Shown: piece by piece, positions 58,353 to 64,000 of the stretch
Numbering within the stretch: position 1 is the stretch's first letter
Layout of the letters: each line of letters opens with the position of its first letter
Source of the DNA: Bullera alba
Lineage: Eukaryota > Basidiomycota > Tremellomycetes > Tremellales > Bulleraceae
Assembly (NCBI GenBank): GCA_001600095.1
Contig: BCIX01000001.1
Coordinates: forward strand, 1,116,001-1,180,000
DNA: 64,000 nucleotides
Direction: 5' to 3'
The notes under the pieces: model-generated
The model's input: only the letters and a program-made list of their open reading frames with translations
What the model was told of the DNA's origin: nothing
Databases searched by the model: none
Translations under genes and position numbers: made by a program

Positions 58353-59959
58353 ATGTCCTGCCCGCAGCTCCTTTATCACGCTGCTTCGGCCACGCCTTAC
58401 CCTACCAACAAGCCAGATGAGTCGCTGCTTGCTATCCGCTTTGCATCCCCAGCTAGGATCTCCTCCATCAGAATCACACCCGAGGGCGTGGGCACTCTGA
58501 ATGACAATGTTGGGTATGGGCACTCCATGAGAACCTCGCTAACATAGTAGAGTGACCTACCCCTCTACATGGACGGGCAGGCTATACTTGAATGTATCCG
58601 ATTCTGAGCCAGTCAACGCCTTGCCCAGCTGTGAGATACAAGTGGAAGAATCCAAATATGACCTCGACTTCCCAATCGACATGCCAGAAGGTGTAAGTAA
58701 TGTTACTCTGTGCTATGCATAGGCTAATCATGCTCTAGGTGACAACTCGACTCCTGCTACTGCAGTCGCCGGCTCAGCGACTAACGATCTCGATTTATGG
58801 TTACAATGCAGCAGAGGACAAGAACGAGCAGGAGCAGCTGGAACCCAGTGGGAATGAGGACTGGACTTGGCTTTCGGAGTGGGCAGGAGGCCTAGATGGC
58901 CTATTGGATCTCCTTGACGACGGAATATCCCCTTGGATCGTCGACATCGCCCTCTCCTGCCTCGACATGCTCTCGCCATGGGACGCGATAGTAAACCATC
59001 CAAACGCTCTACCCTTCCTCTTGTCGCTGCCGTCGTATCCTCCTCAACCACTGCTCCAGCGGCTATACTCTCAGCCACGGTATGCACTCCATCCATCCTT
59101 GCGACACTATCTTCCCCCTTCACACCCTCTGAGACCTCTAGTTATGGGCGATCTCGCGAAACGCAGAGCAGCCGCTTGGGCCCGTTTAGATCTAGGTCTG
59201 GGGCCATTACTGGTTTTGAAGGAGGATGAAGTGGATGATTTGATGGTTTTGGTGGATGGGAAAAGCAATATATGGCGCCTGCTCGAACTGGCAGAAAGCA
59301 TATCAGCGCAGACAGAACGACGAGAGGAGCTGGAGTTGTGCTTGGATCTCCTATCGAAAGCGGACAATCTCGACTCTGTAACCCCTCGGATCGTTCGAAT
59401 CTTTGTCATCTCCAGTATGCGCAATGGGATCAGGACACTACCACCTCTGCGAGCTCGACATGCCCTGACGGCTCTTTTGCATCTCTCGACCGAGGTCTTT
59501 GATGGAAAGCTGGCTTTCGACACCTGCCTGGAGCTAGCAGCGCCATTCTTGCCCCAGTTACCCCCGAGTGATCCACTGCGACTCGCCTTCGGTCGTGCCG
59601 CTATTGAGTACCCGGAGCCAACCACTCGGTTCGCCAAGGAGTTAGACCAGCCATCGCCATCGGCACTGCTGCACAAAGTCACCGCTGAGGATATCTTGGC
59701 TCTTGTGGCACCTCGATTCCTGGCCGAACTACAGACTGCCCCAGTCCCATCACTTGGTATACCCTCGAGATCGTCCAAAGCCATCGATAGCCAAGCGAGC
59801 ACTTGGGCCGGCAAGGTGTATACCTCTCACGAGTTCAGGCGGGATAGGGAGGTCGCTCCAACGGGGCTAGGGGTCAACCCATCGACAACGCAGATCGCAG
59901 CTCCGACTCGGATGAGCCGCCCAGCGAGCAAGCACGTCGACGAATACGCTAGAGCATGA
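58353..59959 (+). CDS. Virilizer N-terminal domain protein
   Basis: Predicted 507 residues; exons 58353-58513, 58551-58692, 58739-59959. The N-terminal ~150 residues read like the VIR_N beta domain: SLLAIRFASPARISSIRITP, EGVGTLNDNVGVTYP, TGRLYLNVSDSEP, SKYDLDFPIDMPEG, and TRLLLLQSPAQRLTISIYGY. The rest is helical, with ARM-like leucine-rich segments (LLDLLDDGISPWIVDIALSC, RARHALTALLHLSTEVF). Animal and plant Virilizer is the scaffold of the m6A mRNA methyltransferase complex and is more than 1,500 residues, so this fungal form is much shorter. Nuclear function in mRNA methylation is inferred from the domain alone. Confidence 0.6.
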
Positions 59960-60193
59960 AACGTGTGTGAGGAGCTCAACACTCCGATACTTCGATTTAT
60001 GACGATGTACGATCGACTTGACTTGATTGGCAAAAACTCTTCGGCATCCTTTCATGGCCTTCCATCATGGTGGGCACGATCCCGCCTTGACTTGGGACAT
60101 ATAACAGAGAAGTGAGCTACCAGGCCTCCTGTTCCCCCAAAGAGATCAGTCAACCCCTCAGCTATACTCGATCTCATCCAAATATCATTCAAC

Positions 60194-60990
60194 ATGGATC
60201 CATCCGAGCCACAGGCAACTTCGAGCGAAGCTTCGCAGCCTGAGGAGACTTCAACCTCTTCAAACACAAGAAAAATCGCACAGCCTCGACGACACAGACG
60301 GTTCAACAGCACATTTACTAAGACAGTATCGGCGACAGTGCTTGGTCAGGGTACTCTCCCTGCCTTCGATCTGCCAGAGACGCCATTCACCGTCCCGTCC
60401 ACCGCCAACAGAGGGGGTAAGTTTGTGCATTCGACCGGGTACTGATCCATTATTAGCAAGCCACAAGCGAGGTCACTCCACCTATGACCCATACAAGGAC
60501 ACCGACGATACCAAGAAGGGCAGGCAGTATCCAGATGAATTCGTCGCCGGCGAAAGCATTCAGCCCGATACCGCTGGCAACTCGACTCAGCCCATCATTG
60601 GCACCCGATATGAAGGCAGTCCTGAGCCGGAGGAGCAGGAGGAGGTAGTCTCGAACGCCAGCGACTTTGATTACGACGAGGTAGAGACCGACACCAAGTA
60701 TCGGGATGTGAAAGTGTTGGATCCCACGGACGATTGGGCTGTCCGTGAGGCCATCAATTGGCACAATGAGGGCAATCCGGAGAAGCTCATGGCCATGCCG
60801 GAGCTTCTCAAGCAACATCCAGTTGGTGAGTTCAACAATTTACTAACACGTCGACTCGGGAGTGGGCTGATGACGTGTAGATCCGACTGAAGACCAGGAC
60901 CTGGCCGATATCATGTCTGGCCTAGGATCAACGAAGGCTCGACCCTCTGTCCCGGGAGCAGGAGACGCCATGACTGAGGAGCAGGAGTGA
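60194..60990 (+). CDS. Conserved-looking acidic hypothetical protein
   Basis: Predicted 233 residues; exons 60194-60416, 60457-60825, 60881-60990. Polar and probably disordered. The N-terminus is Ser/Thr/Glu-rich with a basic RKIAQPRRHRRFNSTFTK patch containing RRFNS, a likely kinase site. The middle contains KRGHSTYDPYKDTDDTKKGR. An acidic stretch (SPEPEEQEEVVSNASDFDYD) leads to WAVREAINWHNEGNPEKLMA, the only clearly helical segment. No family recognised. Confidence 0.55.
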
Positions 60991-61726
60991 TCGTGTGTCA
61001 GGGGTGTTTGGCGTTGCGACGATATCCGAGTGATGCACGAAAGTACCCGAGCGAAATGATTGATTGTTGTCTGGTCTCTCATGCTCTGTCAGGCAGGTAT
61101 GGCAAGGCTGACGGATTACCTTTTGAGCAGGCTGAGAGACCTCCTCAACCTAACTCGTAGCTTGAAGCCATCACTCATCCCGGGTTATGGTGATTCACCG
61201 CTTTCGGTCTACGGTGTAAGCTGCTCAGAGCACTGCGCGCGCCTTGGCGCCGTTGCGAGCAGTTGTCAGCCGCTTTTGCCGACTCTGACCCTTACCAAAG
61301 ACAGCCTGCAGTGCAAACCCTTCGGACCAGGTAGGCCCCTCGCTACCACAACACTGATGCTGATGCCCGTATCAAATCTTCATCGGATCCCCTCAAACGC
61401 ATAGTCAAGCTCAATCCTTTCGCATCACGAACTCTTCGTGATCGATATACTGAAACATCTATCTAGCCTTCCACCATCAGAAACCTGATACATATCTGGT
61501 GTTTTACATATAGTCCAATCGAGAAAGGATACGCTCAAAGGGAAATGACCGAGAAGATCATGTTTGACATCGACTCTGACGAGTGGCAACAACATCGACT
61601 GGTACTTGTATCAAGACTGCATACCCTCTTGTTCTTCTCATCAATCATATCCACGAGTCTCTATCCCACAGTTGCGTCGGCCGATTAGCTCGTCCACGTC
61701 TGAATACACAAATAACACAGTTGGCC
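60991..61726. other. Intergenic
   Basis: No supported gene; open frames at 61060-61404 look random. Confidence 0.35.
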
Positions 61727-62164
61727 ATGACAAGGACCACGAATAACGCTGAAGGTGCTGACGCGTCAACGCATCGCTCCCGAGAGCAGTGCACTGACAA
61801 CGAGTTCAACCGCCTCGTCTCCGTCCGGTCATACGAACAAGGTCATGGCGGTAGCATGTTCGACGGAACTTCAGCCTCCTATACTACTATCGGGCCAAGG
61901 GTTGAAGATGTTCACACCACCGGAACAAGCGTTCGAACTCAACAGACCGCAGCGACAACGGGATCCGAGCAGCACGGGAATGGCGGCAAGGAGTGAGACG
62001 TGTAGTTGACCTTGAAGGCGTGCGAGAGAGGCAGTGGGGAACCGGCGACTAAGCAGACAGGAGTTAGGATCCAGAACCCTCTCTCCTCCTATGATGCAGA
62101 CGACGTAGGAGTGTCCGACGACGAGGGTCTTGCGATAGTGGTGTTCGACTCAGAGCATTTGTGA
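61727..62164 (+). CDS. Possible small hypothetical protein
   Basis: Two exons (61727-61992, 62068-62164) joined by a 75-nt intron with GTGAGA donor, CTAAG-like branch and TTAG acceptor give 120 residues in phase. The first exon is Thr/Ser/Gly-rich (TTNNAEGADASTHRSREQCT). The second has a more regular end (SSYDADDVGVSDDEGLAIVV). The frame is open upstream to a GTG at 61583. No family recognised; the gene may be a remnant. Confidence 0.3.
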
Positions 62165-63338
62165 GAGTACAGCCTTGAGCGAGATAGATGGGACGTCGAG
62201 AAGAGGGAGTGGCGTGCGACGGGTGGATGCTGCACCGTCAGTTGGCCAAGACACCCCAGCAGTGACTACTGAGTAGATCAAGTCGGCGAGACATTGGACA
62301 GCTGAACGAGGTAGAAGTGTGCATAAGGGGAGGCATGGTACGACGGGCGATGAGATAATGAGACTGTTGGAGCTAAACTGGTACAGCGGTCAGCTCAAAG
62401 TCGCAAAGCGATGATCAAGGACAGTGGACGCGGTAGAGGTATCAGAAAATTGAATTTAAGGTAGCGTGGTTTTTTCAGCATCGGGCGAAGAGCCCCAAGA
62501 AGGGAACTCCTGCCATCAAGCCAAATGCACTCGGGTCATCAAGTCGAGGGAGTGGAGAAGAGGAGCAGAGTAGACGGGACATGCATGCTCACCTATTCAA
62601 AAGTATATAGGCAAGAGGACGTCGATCAGAAAGCCCACCCAACGCCCACGGGGTACAAGTCTTGTCAACACAAGGCCGATTCGACTCGTACCGCCGCCAG
62701 CTTCTTCGATGGTAGCGTCGCCGAAGCAACGAACCAAAAGTCTCTGTGAAAGAGCGGGGTGGGGACTAGATCATCACCTCGACGTGGAAAATGTGGCTAG
62801 TGTAGACTAGCAAAGACGAGACATTAACTATACAGAAATCCCTAGAGAAGAGTCAGTAAACGGTTTCCAAGCGACGGGAGGCAGTGGGAGGGCATCAAGG
62901 CGTGTGGAAGTGTGGACTGGGGCTCTGGAGGCAGCCAAAAGGACGTTGTCACTCACTGCTAAGTATGTTCGCTTGAAGAAGAAGAATAGCTCGAGACTGG
63001 AAATATATAGGCAGTGAGCGAGGATGCGTTTCAGCGCGTCGGCGTTTCGGTGTTTTGAAAATTTTGCATGTGGCGGTATAAGCGAGAGCCTGGCGAGTCT
63101 TCACGTGTGGGCGATTCTGAAACGAGGTCAGGGGCTCGGATCCTAATCGGAAACAAGAGTGGAGGTCGGTGTTGATATGACGTATGCAACTCAGCTGGCG
63201 CGCGTTACTTCTTTCCATGTGGAGCTGCATGTGACCTACGATGGTGCGTTGATCGCTCTGCCCATCGACCTAATTCGCCTCTCTCTTACATACTATCCTA
63301 CTCCAGTGACTCTCCCTATATTCCACTGGCACCAAGAC
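62165..63338. other. Intergenic, 1.17 kb
   Basis: No supported gene. Purine-rich on the + strand (many GAGG/AGAC words) from ~62170 to 62950, unlike other spacers here. May contain the 5' exon of the gene at the right edge. Confidence 0.35.
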
Positions 63339-64000
63339 TAAACGATCTGTACTATTCCCGTCGTGGATATCGACCCGCCAACTTCACCCCTAGCCTCCAT
63401 TGAAGTGCTGTTCAATCAACTGAACGCATCTTCCACCGCTCCACCCGACAATTTTGAACGCCGCAAGCTGCAGTACGAGATCATCTCCCAGGTCATCGAC
63501 GCTGTCGGCATACAGGATGGCGTGCCCGAGCTCTGGCGTGACTTCCAGGCTGCTCGCGGTCCTTTGCGCTCGATCAGAAGTCAGGAGGTCAATCTAGCCA
63601 AGATACAGGCCGTCATCACCATGACAAACGCCTTGTTGTATTCGTCTCCGAACCAGTTTATCCAGGAATACTTCGAAAAGTCACCCAGGGCGAGAAGAGG
63701 GTGTGCCGCCAGTAGCCTCACAGGGCAGTGTTCCGTGGACAAGATCCTTACGAGCATGAGAAAGTGCACCGGCGAGAAGAAAGGGATGGGACACCGACTC
63801 ATGAACCAAGCAGTTGTTACCCATGCCGCGGACATCATCGAAAAAGAAATGTCAAAGGTCCTACAAAACAAAGCACTCTGCATGCCTGCACCAGACAAGA
63901 TCACGATCGACGACATCAACAGCACTGCCATCTCGAATGTCAGAGAGGTAATCGACAGAAGGTTGCCTCTCACCACCTCGTTCTTTTCAAATGTCATCAG
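63339..64000 (+). CDS. Partial open frame of unknown family (runs off right edge)
   Basis: An open frame follows a TAA ending at 63341 and continues to the window end, about 210 codons. It has good protein character: helical SPLASIEVLFNQLNASS, RRKLQYEIISQVIDAVGIQD, VPELWRDFQAARGPLRSIRS, NLAKIQAVITMTNALLYSSP and DDINSTAISNVREVIDRRLP. No ATG occurs before 63620, so the real start is probably in an upstream exon. Cys residues at GCAASSLTGQCSVDK and RKCTGEKK are spaced irregularly. No family recognised; proteins of this look are often expanded, lineage-specific or element-derived in basidiomycetes, but that is inference. Confidence 0.5.

Overview
The window is nuclear DNA of a basidiomycete fungus, most probably a tremellomycete yeast or dimorph (Cryptococcus, Kwoniella or Trichosporon relatives). 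The reasons are: genes packed on both strands at roughly 2 kb spacing; nearly every gene cut by many introns of about 34-70 nt with GT(A/G/T)NGT donors, a CTGAC or CTAAC branch site and a nearby AG; and clear fungal proteins (Mpk1/Slt2-type MAP kinase, cAMP-type G-alpha, Spt20, Dlt1, Zn2Cys6 regulators). Gene models below were spliced by hand from the sequence, so exon edges are inferences supported by reading phase and by conserved protein motifs.

Layout. 1-761: 5' part of an MFS sugar transporter (-). 1850-9279: C2H2/fungal-specific transcription factor, NoxR-like NADPH oxidase regulator, and a Ser/Pro-rich protein with EB1-binding-like motifs (all +). 9939-12804: two tandem secreted expansin-like (double-psi beta-barrel) paralogs (+). 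13010-15251: a divergent pair, an unknown protein (-) and a nucleotidyltransferase-fold protein that needs a frameshift (+). 15999-20146: degenerate DUF1479-like mitochondrial protein (+), small Cys/RG protein (+), and a mitochondrial coiled-coil protein with micro-exons (-). 20643-23157: Gln-rich LIM-domain-binding/PtaB-type co-regulator (+). 23158-24514: gene-poor stretch with an 81-bp tandem duplication carrying two ambiguous bases. 24515-26347: orphan membrane protein (-).

27334-35440 is a run of four minus-strand genes: Nudix hydrolase, D-serine dehydratase-like PLP enzyme, N-acyl-D-amino-acid deacylase and aldehyde dehydrogenase. Together they look like a D-amino-acid utilisation neighbourhood (deacylate, then deaminate, then possibly oxidise). 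35978-38077: Zn2Cys6 regulator (+). 38105-40250: second MFS sugar porter (-). 41160-42961: MPK1 MAP kinase (-). 43219-48304: RNA polymerase III second-largest subunit and DLT1 (+). 48331-49387: Spt20 (-). 49599-51273: Vps4 ATPase (+). 51508-52991: secreted glycerophosphodiester phosphodiesterase (-). 53866-55345: GPA1-type G-alpha (+).

55650-64000 is the accessory part: a small RG-rich gene with a decayed copy of its own 3' end, a 45-bp perfect inverted repeat, an orphan gene, a Virilizer-N-domain protein, two hypothetical proteins, and at the right edge a partial open frame of unknown family.

The most striking signal is the splicing architecture. Five internal exons of 6, 8, 10, 10 and 13 nt occur in three genes (the MAP kinase, Vps4 and a mitochondrial protein). 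In the MAP kinase and Vps4, omitting them would destroy conserved motifs. No CRISPR, rRNA or tRNA was recognised, and no complete transposon.
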